Assembly: GCA_903951425.1 (NCBI GenBank)
Contig: CAJBBX010000117.1
Span: forward strand, 1-40,752
Direction: 5' to 3'
Source: an uncultured Chthonomonas sp.
GTDB lineage: Bacteria; Armatimonadota; Chthonomonadetes; Chthonomonadales; CAJBBX01
Length of the DNA stretch: 40,752 bases
Shown: piece after piece, positions 16,996 through 25,013 of the stretch
How the letters are laid out: every line of letters starts with the position of its first letter
Numbering within the stretch: position 1 is the stretch's first letter
Program-made: the position numbers and the translations under genes
Notes under the pieces: model-generated
The model's input: only the letters and a program-made list of their open reading frames with translations
What the model was told of the DNA's origin: nothing
Database searches by the model: none

Positions 16996-19900
16996 ATGAT
17001 CCCACTCCACCTCATCGCCCTTGCTCTGGCGGCTCCGGCCCCCGGCGCCCTGCCTGTCGCCGACTTCGAGGCCGGCCTCTGTGGCTGGCGCACCAACGAC
17101 GGCGGCTATGCCTCCAAGGCCTCGCCGGCGCCGACGCTGGTCGGCATCCGCACCGTGCCCGCCAGTCCCGGACGCTGCCTGGAGGTCCGCTTCAAGGCGG
17201 GCCAGGGCTGGGCCAACACCTACCTTGAGGCAGGCGACCTGGGCTACGGCTGGGCCCAGCGCAAGGCGGGCGGCCTCCGCTTCCGGCTCCGAGGGAACGC
17301 GCTGACGGCGAGGGTGCAGGTCGGAGTGCAGGCCTGGGCGGGCAGCTTCACGGATCCGGCCTTCTTCGCCCTGCCCCTGCCGGCCGCGACCGACCGGTGG
17401 CAGGCCGTCACCGTGTCGTTCGACGACCTGCAGCGGGCAAACACCGCACGGAAGCTGCGGCTCCCGGAGTTGATCAGCGTGCAGTTCCACGTTTCGGGCG
17501 ACCTGCCGGAGGTGACCTTCGAAGTGGATGACATCGAGGTGGTGACCGGCATCGGCGGCTCGCCGGGCCTCTGGGAGAACCCCTGGGAGACCGGTGCGCC
17601 CAGGCCGCCTGCCTTCGGCCTTCCGCGCATCGGCAACTGGAACTACCCCGGACGCGACGCTCACGCCATGGCCGAGTGCAAGCGGCTGGGAATCGGCTTT
17701 AGCTCCAACGACGACCGCGCCGTGGTGCAGCAGAGCGTCTTCGCGCAGGGCATCGTCACGAACTTCTCCGTGGGCCGGCCCACGCCCGCGGAGCTGCTGG
17801 ACGGCCTCAACCTCGCTCCCGAGGACATGGATCAGGACATGGCGGGCGGCCGCACCGGCGAGGGGATCGAGAGCTCCGTCTTCCACCCCGAGGTCATCGA
17901 CCGCTTCTGCCGCTTCGTCTCGGACCGCGTCCGGGCTCGCGCCCCCATGCCCTGGGTGGGCGCCTGCACGCTCTCGTCGCCGATCAGCATGTACGGCGAG
18001 GTCCACTACGCGCCCTCGGCGGCAGGGCGCTTCGCCGTCTTCAGCCGGCCCGCGCAGGAGAACTACCGCAACTGGCTGAAGCGCGCCTACGGAAGCGATC
18101 CGGCGCGCCTCGCCAAGGCGTGGGGCCGTCCCGTGGCCTCGTGGGAGGCAGTGCGGCCGCCCGAGGGACCGACCGCCCCTGCCGGGTCCATCGACAGCCG
18201 CACCGAGTGGTCCGACTTCATGCACTGGTACAGCGGCTGGCTGGACGAGGTGACATGGCGCTCGCTGCAGGCGGCCCGCAAGGAGACCGACAAGCCGCTG
18301 GCGGCCATGATCGGCGGGCCCAAGATCGGCCTGTCGCAGGGCATCGCACAGGGCAACATCGGCCCCGTGGTGCGGATGCTCGGCCGCGTGAAGCCCTCCT
18401 TCTTCAACGACACCGACTCGCAGACCCTCTTCTCGGGCCGCTACACCCGGGCGGCCTGCTCCCAGTACGGTGTGAAGCTGATGCTGGAGCACGTGGGCCC
18501 GCCCTTCCTGGAGCCCTACCATCAGATCGACATGGTCACCAACGTGTTGGCTTGCGGCGCCGACCTGGCCCACTTCGCGCACTGGGGCGAGCTGTTCGAC
18601 GACAAGCACTGGTTCGCCCGCATGTGGCGGGGCCTCATGCCCGAGATCGCCTCGCGCCGCACCGGCCATGTACGGTCCGATGCGGCCATGTTCCACTCGT
18701 TCGTCACCTCCTGGTACCGACCCGAGCGGGGTAACGGCGACTGCGTTGCGCTCTACGACAGCACCAACACCCTCTGGCATGCCGAAAAGGGCTACCCCTC
18801 CTGGGGACGCGCACTGGGCTCTCCCGACGTGGTCGACGACACCATGGTGGAGGACGGCGCGCTTGCCGGACGCAAGCTGCTGGTGATCCCCAACACGGGC
18901 GTGACGGTCACCACGCGCAAGGCCGCCGACGCCATCGCCCGCTGGGTGCGGAGCGGCGGGACGCTGGTGGGATACGGCCCGGGCTGCCTCGCGCAGGTGG
19001 TGCAGGCCGATCGCTCCCTGCGCGCCAACGCAGGGACGCTGGGCCTGATCCCGGCCTCCAAGCTGGGCAAGGCGTGGCGCGCGGGCCGGTCAGCCGCCGA
19101 GGCCCGGGTGGGCAAGGGGCGGGTCCTGCTCTATCCCTACCCGGCCGACCCTGAGCGCCCCGGCGCCGGGGGCCTCACCTGCGCCCAGGAGGCGATGCCC
19201 GAACTGCGCCGCCTGGTCCGCGAGACGGGAGTGCGCATCTGGTGCCGCACCGACGCCGACCCCAACATCCAAGTGATGTATACCGGCCAGGACGCCGCTT
19301 CCGGGCGGCGGCTCTTCGTGGCGGACTTCGTGCGCGCCGTGAAGAACGGCCTGCCGGCTCCCATCTACCTGCGAGACCGTACCGTCAAGGTCGCCTTCCA
19401 CCCGTCGCTGCGGGGCAAGGCGGAGCTCTTCGGGATCACCGATGCGTTCGTCTCCTGCACGGGAGGCATGGCGACCTACAAGCCGGAGACCGGCGCGCTT
19501 TCGGTGAAGTTCGACCTGCCGCGCACCCTCACGCTCCGCTTCGGCCCCGCCCGCAACGGCCTGGAGGCCGCACGCCACCCCATGCTGCTCTGGCAGAACG
19601 GCGACCTGACACTGCGCGGCCCCGACGGCTACGGCGTGCCGCAGACGCAGGAGCCCATCACCGTGGGCGCCGACGGCTCGCTGACCCCGGCCGCTGCGAA
19701 GGTGCTCTACCTCATCCACGGCGAGCTTCACCGCTCCAAGTTCGGGCGAGGCCCCACGTTCCGGGTGACGCTGGCCAAGCCCGGCGAGTTCGTGGTGCGG
19801 GTGAACTCTGTGACGCCGGCCGGGGCGCGGCTGACCATCGACCTCGACGGCAAGGAGGTCCTGCGCCGCCAACTGCCGGACCGCGACGGCCAGCCCCACC

Positions 19901-20028
19901 CCAGCGCCGGCGAGTACGCCGAGGACGTCGCCGTACCGCTACCGCCCGGCGAGCACACGATCCGCGTAGACAACCTTGGCGGCGACTGGATGAGTGTGGA
20001 CCGGTACGTCTTCCGAGGGTTGCGGTAG
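16996..20028 (+). CDS. GH42-like beta-galactosidase-type glycosidase, secreted
   Basis: About 1010 residues. After a hydrophobic leader comes a jelly-roll-like module (about 25-185, ending EVTFEVDDIEVV), then a barrel with MYGEVHY near 334 as the likely acid/base Glu and LMLEHVG near 498 as a candidate nucleophile. The stretch NYRNWLKRAYGSDPARLAKAWG is typical of GH42-like enzymes. A GATase-like domain (LLVIPNTG...WVRSGGTLVGYG, about 630-660) matches the GH42 trimerisation domain, and C-terminal beta domains follow. The start is uncertain: ATG 16996 gives a short leader but has a weak ribosome site, while in-frame GTG 16942 has GAGG seven bases upstream and adds an arginine-rich n-region. Exact family and substrate are inferred. 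Confidence 0.75.
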   Translation: MIPLHLIALALAAPAPGALPVADFEAGLCGWRTNDGGYASKASPAPTLVGIRTVPASPGRCLEVRFKAGQGWANTYLEAGDLGYGWAQRKAGGLRFRLRGNALTARVQVGVQAWAGSFTDPAFFALPLPAATDRWQAVTVSFDDLQRANTARKLRLPELISVQFHVSGDLPEVTFEVDDIEVVTGIGGSPGLWENPWETGAPRPPAFGLPRIGNWNYPGRDAHAMAECKRLGIGFSSNDDRAVVQQSVFAQGIVTNFSVGRPTPAELLDGLNLAPEDMDQDMAGGRTGEGIESSVFHPEVIDRFCRFVSDRVRARAPMPWVGACTLSSPISMYGEVHYAPSAAGRFAVFSRPAQENYRNWLKRAYGSDPARLAKAWGRPVASWEAVRPPEGPTAPAGSIDSRTEWSDFMHWYSGWLDEVTWRSLQAARKETDKPLAAMIGGPKIGLSQGIAQGNIGPVVRMLGRVKPSFFNDTDSQTLFSGRYTRAACSQYGVKLMLEHVGPPFLEPYHQIDMVTNVLACGADLAHFAHWGELFDDKHWFARMWRGLMPEIASRRTGHVRSDAAMFHSFVTSWYRPERGNGDCVALYDSTNTLWHAEKGYPSWGRALGSPDVVDDTMVEDGALAGRKLLVIPNTGVTVTTRKAADAIARWVRSGGTLVGYGPGCLAQVVQADRSLRANAGTLGLIPASKLGKAWRAGRSAAEARVGKGRVLLYPYPADPERPGAGGLTCAQEAMPELRRLVRETGVRIWCRTDADPNIQVMYTGQDAASGRRLFVADFVRAVKNGLPAPIYLRDRTVKVAFHPSLRGKAELFGITDAFVSCTGGMATYKPETGALSVKFDLPRTLTLRFGPARNGLEAARHPMLLWQNGDLTLRGPDGYGVPQTQEPITVGADGSLTPAAAKVLYLIHGELHRSKFGRGPTFRVTLAKPGEFVVRVNSVTPAGARLTIDLDGKEVLRRQLPDRDGQPHPSAGEYAEDVAVPLPPGEHTIRVDNLGGDWMSVDRYVFRGLR

Positions 20029-20045
20029 CGGGCTCCATCCGGGGC

Positions 20046-20074
20046 TTGACCCTTGGCGTCCGCGCGGTCATAAT
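20046..20074 (+). promoter_or_regulatory. Sigma-70-type promoter for the DUF5060 glycosidase gene
   Basis: TTGACC (20046-20051), a 17-base spacer and CATAAT (20069-20074) form a near-consensus promoter, one mismatch in each element. Transcription should start near 20081, inside the operator at 20079-20096 and about 90 bases before the start codon. Confidence 0.75.
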
Positions 20075-20078
20075 GGCT

Positions 20079-20096
20079 TCATGTAACCGTTTCAAG
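20079..20096 (+). promoter_or_regulatory. LacI-type operator, copy 1
   Basis: TCATGTAACCGTTTCAAG is identical over 18 bases to the complement of 24878-24895 beside the lacI-type gene. The core TGTAACCGTTTCA is an imperfect palindrome with a central CG, the form usual for LacI-family operators. It begins four bases after the -10 element, so binding should block initiation. Confidence 0.78.
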
Positions 20097-20169
20097 GCGC
20101 GCGGAGGCGGCATCGTTCTGGTTGTCCTCGCGCAGGGAGTGCAATGCTGCAGGGAGGCACGAAACCGCG

Positions 20170-22422
20170 ATGCGATCGTGGCGCCGTCGGGCGCGCCGGC
20201 CACTCGTTCCATGGTCGGCGCTTGCACTTGTCTGCCTGGCTGCCGGCGGAGTGCCGGCCGATGCGTCCGTGATCACCCTCAAGAGCGGGATGCCGGGCAC
20301 GGTGGCCAGGTGCGCCCGAGGGCAGATCACCTTCTCGCTGGATCGCGGCTACGCCAACCCCTACGATCCCGCGGAGGTAGATGCACGAGCCGTCTTCACG
20401 GCGCCGTCCGGTAGGCGGATCGTGGCTCACGCCTACGCATTCCGGCCCTACTCGAAGGCCGACATAGAGGGCGGCGCGGCAACAGCGGTTCCGCTCGGAG
20501 ACATGGCCTGGCAGGTGCGCTTCTCCCCGACCGAGGCGGGGCGCTACCGGGCAGCGCTGGAGGTGGTCGACTCGACCGGCACAGCGGCGCTGGAGCTACC
20601 GGGGTTCGAGTGCGTCCCGTCAGGCGATCCTGGGTTCATTCGAGCTGTGGCCGGTCCCAATGGCCGCGCTGTCTACGAAACAGGCGGTATGTTCCTGCCC
20701 ATCGGCGAGTGCCTCTGGATGCCCCGGTCGCTGGAGCAGTTCCGCCGGGAGTTCGACCTGTACGCCCAAAACGGGATGAACTACTTCCGGTTCTTCACCA
20801 GCCACGACTCGATGTTCTTCTTCGAGTCCGCCCGCCAACCCACCGGCCAGTACGATCAGCTCGCCCTGAGCCGCCTGGACCGGCTGTTCGAGGAGGTGTC
20901 GGCGCGCGGCCTCGCCGTGATGCCCTGTCTGGAGATGTTCGCCGACTTTCGGGTGACACAGCCCTACCCGTACTGGGACGAGAACCCGTACAACCGCCGC
21001 AACGGCGGCCCCTGCGCGAAGGTGAGCGACTTCTTCACCAGCGCCGACGCCAAACGGCTCTACAAGAACAAGCTGCGCTACTTCGCGGCCCGGTACGGCG
21101 CCTACTCGGCGCTCTTCTGCGTCCAGTTGTTCGCGGAGGCCAACTACACCGAAAACTACGACATGGCTGCGGTTCGGCTATGGCACAAGGAGATGGCCGG
21201 GTACCTTCGGTCAGTCGATCCCTACGGCCATCCGATCTCCACGAGCATGGCGGCCTGGGACTCGCAGGACAAAGCGCTCTTCGCGCTGCCTGAACTGGAC
21301 CTGGTCCTCAACGAGGTCTACAACGCCTGCGACTTCGCGGCCGAGTTGTCGCAGGACAACGCCGAGATCCTCAAGCGGTACCGCAAGCCCGTGTTCTTGG
21401 CGGAGACAGGGATCACGTTCGAGTACTTCGTGGCCAACGACCCGGCCGGTATCCACATCCACAACAGCGTCTGGGCCAACCCCATGTCGGGCGGTGTTGG
21501 CGTACCCAGCTTCTGGTGGACCTCCTACATCCGGGAGCGGAACCTCCTGCCCCACTTCGGCGCCTTCGCCCGGTTCATCGCCGGCGAGGATCTCGTGGGA
21601 CTGCATCCGGTGTCACCGCGCGTGTCGGTGAAGCGCGACGACAGCGTTCATCCAGACCTGATCCTAACCTTCCCATACCAGGATCCGCCCGGGGCGAAGG
21701 GCCCGCAGACCATCGAGCTGCGCAACGACCGGCATCTGGCAGCCGAGATACCCGAACTGCCCCGCAACCTGTATGGACGCACAAGCCCAGATGGCCGCCC
21801 GAGCTCGGCCTACAACCCGCTGACGCTCGTGACGGACTTCGCCGCCGATGGCGCCATCAACATCCATCCGCGCTGGGTGGGGGCGCCCGCCTCCGCTGAA
21901 GCTGAGCTTCATGTCACGATTGACGGTGTCCCGGCCAAGGTGATCCGGTACACCGGCTGTGCCATGGACGACTTTTCGGCTTTCCTGGCCAAGTCGAAGG
22001 AAGTCTGCGTGGTAACCAGCGTGCCGGTGAGCAAGGGGCGACACCGCATCGTGCTTGACAACCACGGCAGCCTGTTCGTCAGCGCGGCGCTGGACCTCAC
22101 CAACTACCTTAAGAGCAGCGTGCCGAACCTCAGGGTCCTCGGCATGGGCAACTCGCAGCGCGCTTTCCTCTGGCTACAGAACCGCGACAACACCTGGTGG
22201 CGGAACGCCCAGGGCAAGCGACCCCGCAGGCTGGCAGGCGCCGGGATCAGCCTGCCCGACATGGAGGCCGGAGCATACGAGGTTGAATGGTGGGATACGT
22301 ACAGCGGAGCCCCCATCCGCCGCCAACGCCTCAACTGCACCGGCGGCATCCTGCGGATCCCCGTGGAGCCGCTCGAGACCGACACGGCATGCAAGGTTCG
22401 GCGCGTGGGCGGGGCGCCGTAG
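20170..22422 (+). CDS. Secreted DUF5060-containing glycosidase (GH-A-type barrel)
   Basis: This 750-residue protein has an arginine-rich signal peptide (residues 1 to about 31). A DUF5060-like Ig domain follows (about 35-150), with AVFTAPSGRRI and WQVRFSPTEAGRYRA. The (beta/alpha)8 barrel has QLFAEANY near 324 and VFLAETGITFEY near 410 as likely acid/base and nucleophile glutamates. A C-terminal part (about 560-750) looks like beta-sandwich. ATG 20170 starts the signal peptide, with GGGAGG 12 bases upstream; an in-frame TTG at 20122 is less likely. It is transcribed from the LacI-operator promoter just upstream, which ties it to the permease operon at 25014. The substrate is unknown. Confidence 0.78.
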   Translation: MRSWRRRARRPLVPWSALALVCLAAGGVPADASVITLKSGMPGTVARCARGQITFSLDRGYANPYDPAEVDARAVFTAPSGRRIVAHAYAFRPYSKADIEGGAATAVPLGDMAWQVRFSPTEAGRYRAALEVVDSTGTAALELPGFECVPSGDPGFIRAVAGPNGRAVYETGGMFLPIGECLWMPRSLEQFRREFDLYAQNGMNYFRFFTSHDSMFFFESARQPTGQYDQLALSRLDRLFEEVSARGLAVMPCLEMFADFRVTQPYPYWDENPYNRRNGGPCAKVSDFFTSADAKRLYKNKLRYFAARYGAYSALFCVQLFAEANYTENYDMAAVRLWHKEMAGYLRSVDPYGHPISTSMAAWDSQDKALFALPELDLVLNEVYNACDFAAELSQDNAEILKRYRKPVFLAETGITFEYFVANDPAGIHIHNSVWANPMSGGVGVPSFWWTSYIRERNLLPHFGAFARFIAGEDLVGLHPVSPRVSVKRDDSVHPDLILTFPYQDPPGAKGPQTIELRNDRHLAAEIPELPRNLYGRTSPDGRPSSAYNPLTLVTDFAADGAINIHPRWVGAPASAEAELHVTIDGVPAKVIRYTGCAMDDFSAFLAKSKEVCVVTSVPVSKGRHRIVLDNHGSLFVSAALDLTNYLKSSVPNLRVLGMGNSQRAFLWLQNRDNTWWRNAQGKRPRRLAGAGISLPDMEAGAYEVEWWDTYSGAPIRRQRLNCTGGILRIPVEPLETDTACKVRRVGGAP

Positions 22423-22440
22423 CCACCCGATTGAAACCCC

Positions 22441-22473
22441 GAGGGGTCCGCCACACACCGTGACGGACCCCTC
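22441..22473. terminator. Bidirectional terminator hairpin
   Basis: A perfect 10-bp stem (GAGGGGTCCG at 22441-22450, CGGACCCCTC at 22464-22473) with an inner CAC/GTG pairing lies between two convergent genes that stop at 22422 and 22490. It can serve both. Confidence 0.75.
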
Positions 22474-22489
22474 GGCCATCAGAAGACCC

Positions 22490-22735
22490 CTACCCTCCGG
22501 AGCCGGAGGGGGCCTGTTCGGTCACCTTGTTCTGGAACCCGGCGGGCGGACCCGACGGCCCCCGCATTGCGCCCGAAGGCGGGCCGCCGGGCTGGCCCGG
22601 TCCACGGTACTGCGGTGGCGGGGCCGACTTAGCCCAGTCTTCCTTCTTGTCACCGAGCTGCTCCTTCTGCGTCGAGCAACCGGCCAGCGATATGGCGATG
22701 AGGCAGGCGCCCAAGCCCAACTGGAGTGCCCTCAT
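22490..22735 (-). CDS. Small proline/glycine-rich lipoprotein
   Basis: This 81-residue protein has a clear lipoprotein signal with lipobox LAGC (Cys20), followed by a charged segment and a Pro/Gly-rich tail. ATG 22735 is preceded by GGAGG with six-base spacing, which favours it over an in-frame ATG five codons upstream. No function can be assigned. It lies 27 bases behind the DUF1559 pseudopilin gene on the same strand, so the two are probably co-transcribed and may act together at the cell envelope. Confidence 0.8.
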   Translation of the reverse strand: MRALQLGLGACLIAISLAGCSTQKEQLGDKKEDWAKSAPPPQYRGPGQPGGPPSGAMRGPSGPPAGFQNKVTEQAPSGSGG

Positions 22736-22762
22736 TGCTGTCCTCCTCAATCGGCGCTCCCG

Positions 22763-23605
22763 CTACTGGGTCCGTGTGGCGTCCCACATGTAGAAGAACG
22801 GCCCGATGCAGCCGCAGTTGTTCTGGGCGTTGGCCTTGACGGTCGTGCGCGGCCTCATCGACTTGGCGTGTCCGTCAGCGAACGCGAAGTTGCCCATGCC
22901 CGAGTGTACGACCGCGATGGCGCCGTCCGAGCTGGGATCCGGCTGCGACCATGTGCCGTCGCCGGTCTGAATCTGGCCCGGGAGCGACTGGCCGGCGTCC
23001 GCGCCGTCGCCGCCGATGAGTACGGCGTTCCACGGGCTGAATGCGCCGTGCATGGGCGGGTTCTCGCCGTTCAGCCAGGAACCCGGGGGCATCTTGTGGC
23101 GCTCGGCGAACATGATGGTCTCCGCCGACAGGTTCACGCCCGCCAGCGTCTGCGGGGTCATATCGAACCAGTTGCGGGATGCGTTGATCACCCCGAGGAA
23201 CTTCCACTGCCAGGTCGGCGCTCCGCAGGTGCCACCGATGATGCCGTTGGCCACATAGCTGAACGCGGGGCCAGACCAGGACGCCACCTTGTGGTTGTCG
23301 CTGGGACAGCGGAAAGCCGCGAAGTTCTTCATGTACGGCTGGGTATGCATGAGCCAGGTCAACTGCCAGCCCCAGCCGTTGGCGGCCTGCGGCTCGCCTT
23401 CGGCGCAGAAGGTCTCGTCGTAGTCCTGCGTGTACATGAGGCTGGCGAGAGCCACCTGCTTCATGTTGCTCAGGCAGGAGGTCTGCCGGGCTTTCTCGCG
23501 TGCCTGTGCGAACACAGGGAACAGGATCGCCGCCAGAATGGCGATGATCGCGATAACGACCAGGAGTTCGATCAGCGTGAAGGCTGACCGTTTGGTGCTC
23601 ACCAT
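22763..23605 (-). CDS. DUF1559-family pseudopilin with type IV pilin-like leader
   Basis: This 280-residue protein starts with a short basic leader (MVSTKRSA) followed by [20 protein letters not shown], the class III signal processed by prepilin peptidase, with Glu at position +5. The C-terminal H-X9-DG motif (H, nine residues, then DG within FADGHAKS) marks the DUF1559 group, which is expanded in Planctomycetota, Armatimonadota and relatives. The sequence after the helix ([16 protein letters not shown]) is of the Armatimonadota kind. Such proteins are thought to be extracellular pseudopilins, perhaps binding or secreting polymers; their actual role is not established. ATG 23605 has AGGAGG about nine bases upstream. 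It lies 82 bases after the LacI gene on the same strand. Confidence 0.92.
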   Translation of the reverse strand: MVSTKRSAFTLIELLVVIAIIAILAAILFPVFAQAREKARQTSCLSNMKQVALASLMYTQDYDETFCAEGEPQAANGWGWQLTWLMHTQPYMKNFAAFRCPSDNHKVASWSGPAFSYVANGIIGGTCGAPTWQWKFLGVINASRNWFDMTPQTLAGVNLSAETIMFAERHKMPPGSWLNGENPPMHGAFSPWNAVLIGGDGADAGQSLPGQIQTGDGTWSQPDPSSDGAIAVVHSGMGNFAFADGHAKSMRPRTTVKANAQNNCGCIGPFFYMWDATRTQ

Positions 23606-23687
23606 GGTTCTGCCCCTCCTCTGGGTGTGGTTGGTGTGCTGAGTGACGACGGCTGCATTCGGCGCTGGTGCGGTGCTGTCGGGTGAC

Positions 23688-24821
23688 CTACGGTACCGAT
23701 CCCCCCCTTCTGGCGCCTCGCGGTGCGCTGAGGCCCGGCGGCGGCGCAGTGCTGCGACGCCGAACCAGGACGCCTGGGAAGATAATCGGCTCCTTGCGGA
23801 GCACGGGGCCACCCTCGATCGCCGTGATGAGCAGCTCCGCGGCCTTGACTCCCATCTCGTGGAACGGCTGGCGGATCGTGGTGAGCTGGGGTCGGCACCA
23901 CCGGGCCACGTCGTGGTCGTCGAAGCCCAGGATGGAGACCTCGTCCGGTACCCGTATGTGCAGGCGGTGGAGGGCCTCCAGGGCGCCGACGGCCACGCCG
24001 TCGTTGCCGCAGATGATGGCTGTGGGCCGCGGATCGGCCGTCATCAGTTCGGCGGCGCCTGCTTGGCCGGACGCATAGGTGTAGTCGCCGGCATACCGCA
24101 GGGATGCGATGGCCTCCAATCCCGCAGAAGCCAGCGCCCGGGCGTAGGCGTTCTCGCGGCGGACGGCGCTCCACTGGGTGGGAGGCCCCGTAATGATCCC
24201 GATATGGCGGTGCCCCAGTTCAGTAAGCCACCGAACCGCGTTGAGAATCGCGGCCTCGTCATCCACGTCCACTCTCGGGATGTCGATCCCGTCGGGCAGG
24301 CTACCCACAAGAACGATGGGTAGCGCCGCTGTCTGCGCCCACGCCACCAGTGCGCCGTCGCTGTTGGGCGCAATGAGGGCGGCGGCATCCATGCTCCCGT
24401 TATCGACGCACTGGGCGACCGTCTGGCTGTCGTTGCACTTCAGCGAGACGATCTTGACCTGGTAGTCCGCTTCACCGGCGAAGTCGAGGATGCCGTCCAG
24501 CACCTCTACGCAGAAGGCATTCGCGGTGAAGCGTCCGGTGGTCATCGTCTCCACCACCACGCCCAGCGTCCGCGTCTGTCTCCGCGCCAGGTTCTGCGCG
24601 GTCCGGTTGGGCCTGTAGGAGAGCTCCTCGGCGCTGCGGCGCACGCGTTCCACCGTGGCCGCCGCGTGCAGCGAGGACTTGCCCTGCAGCACGTGCGAGA
24701 CCGTGGCCACCGACACGCCGGCGTGTTTGGCCACATCCCGGATGGTAGGGGAGCCTTGCGGCCTCATGGAGCCCTGTGGACCCGGAGCGTCTGGTTCGGG
24801 GCTCGGCGGCATGGACGCCAT
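23688..24821 (-). CDS. LacI-family transcriptional repressor
   Basis: A 377-residue regulator with a typical LacI helix-turn-helix ([20 protein letters not shown], residues 26-45) and hinge helix ([14 protein letters not shown]). The periplasmic-binding-protein-like sensor domain has [32 protein letters not shown] and [16 protein letters not shown] in their usual order. Its ligand is presumably a sugar but cannot be named. ATG 24821 has AGGA three bases upstream; Met19 (24767) would give a more canonical N-terminus. It is divergent from the permease gene, and an operator of LacI form lies in its own initiation region, so autorepression is expected. The pseudopilin and small lipoprotein genes follow on the same strand. 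Confidence 0.93.
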   Translation of the reverse strand: MASMPPSPEPDAPGPQGSMRPQGSPTIRDVAKHAGVSVATVSHVLQGKSSLHAAATVERVRRSAEELSYRPNRTAQNLARRQTRTLGVVVETMTTGRFTANAFCVEVLDGILDFAGEADYQVKIVSLKCNDSQTVAQCVDNGSMDAAALIAPNSDGALVAWAQTAALPIVLVGSLPDGIDIPRVDVDDEAAILNAVRWLTELGHRHIGIITGPPTQWSAVRRENAYARALASAGLEAIASLRYAGDYTYASGQAGAAELMTADPRPTAIICGNDGVAVGALEALHRLHIRVPDEVSILGFDDHDVARWCRPQLTTIRQPFHEMGVKAAELLITAIEGGPVLRKEPIIFPGVLVRRRSTAPPPGLSAPRGARRGGSVP

Positions 24822-24877
24822 CGGTCCTGCAACGTTGGCCTCCTCAAGCGATCAGGGGGAACCCCTGCATGCGCGGT

Positions 24878-24895
24878 CTTGAAACGGTTACATGA
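24878..24895 (-). promoter_or_regulatory. LacI-type operator, copy 2
   Basis: Read on the minus strand this is TCATGTAACCGTTTCAAG, identical to copy 1 at 20079-20096. It starts four bases downstream of the minus-strand -10 element, the same geometry as copy 1. It also covers the -35 element of the plus-strand permease promoter, so one bound repressor could silence both directions. Confidence 0.82.
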
Positions 24896-24907
24896 TCGAA
24901 GTATACT
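24879..24907 (+). promoter_or_regulatory. Promoter of the permease operon
   Basis: TTGAAA (24879-24884), a 17-base spacer and TATACT (24902-24907). The -35 element lies within the LacI-type operator. The expected start near 24914 gives a leader of about 100 bases before ATG 25014. Confidence 0.72.
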
Positions 24908-24928
24908 GGTCGCGCAGGCATCTGTCAA
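24900..24928 (-). promoter_or_regulatory. Promoter of the LacI-family gene
   Basis: On the minus strand, consensus TTGACA (24928-24923), a 17-base spacer and TATACT (24905-24900). Its -10 overlaps that of the opposite promoter through the palindrome AGTATACT (24900-24907). The predicted start near 24893 falls inside the operator, about 70 bases before the start codon. Confidence 0.75.
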
Positions 24929-25013
24929 CATGCCGCAGAACGCCCGGTCGACGGGTCAGGCAGAGCTGAACGGCAACGGTCAGGGACCCGTTGCGCCAAT
25001 GGGAGACACTCCG

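Noticed and set aside
15577-18780. Very long open frame on the minus strand (1067 codons)
   Set aside because: It runs antisense through the GH42-like gene and out of frame through the GH-D gene, has no domain or signal sequence, and is rich in Arg/Gly/Ala as expected of a GC-rich shadow frame.
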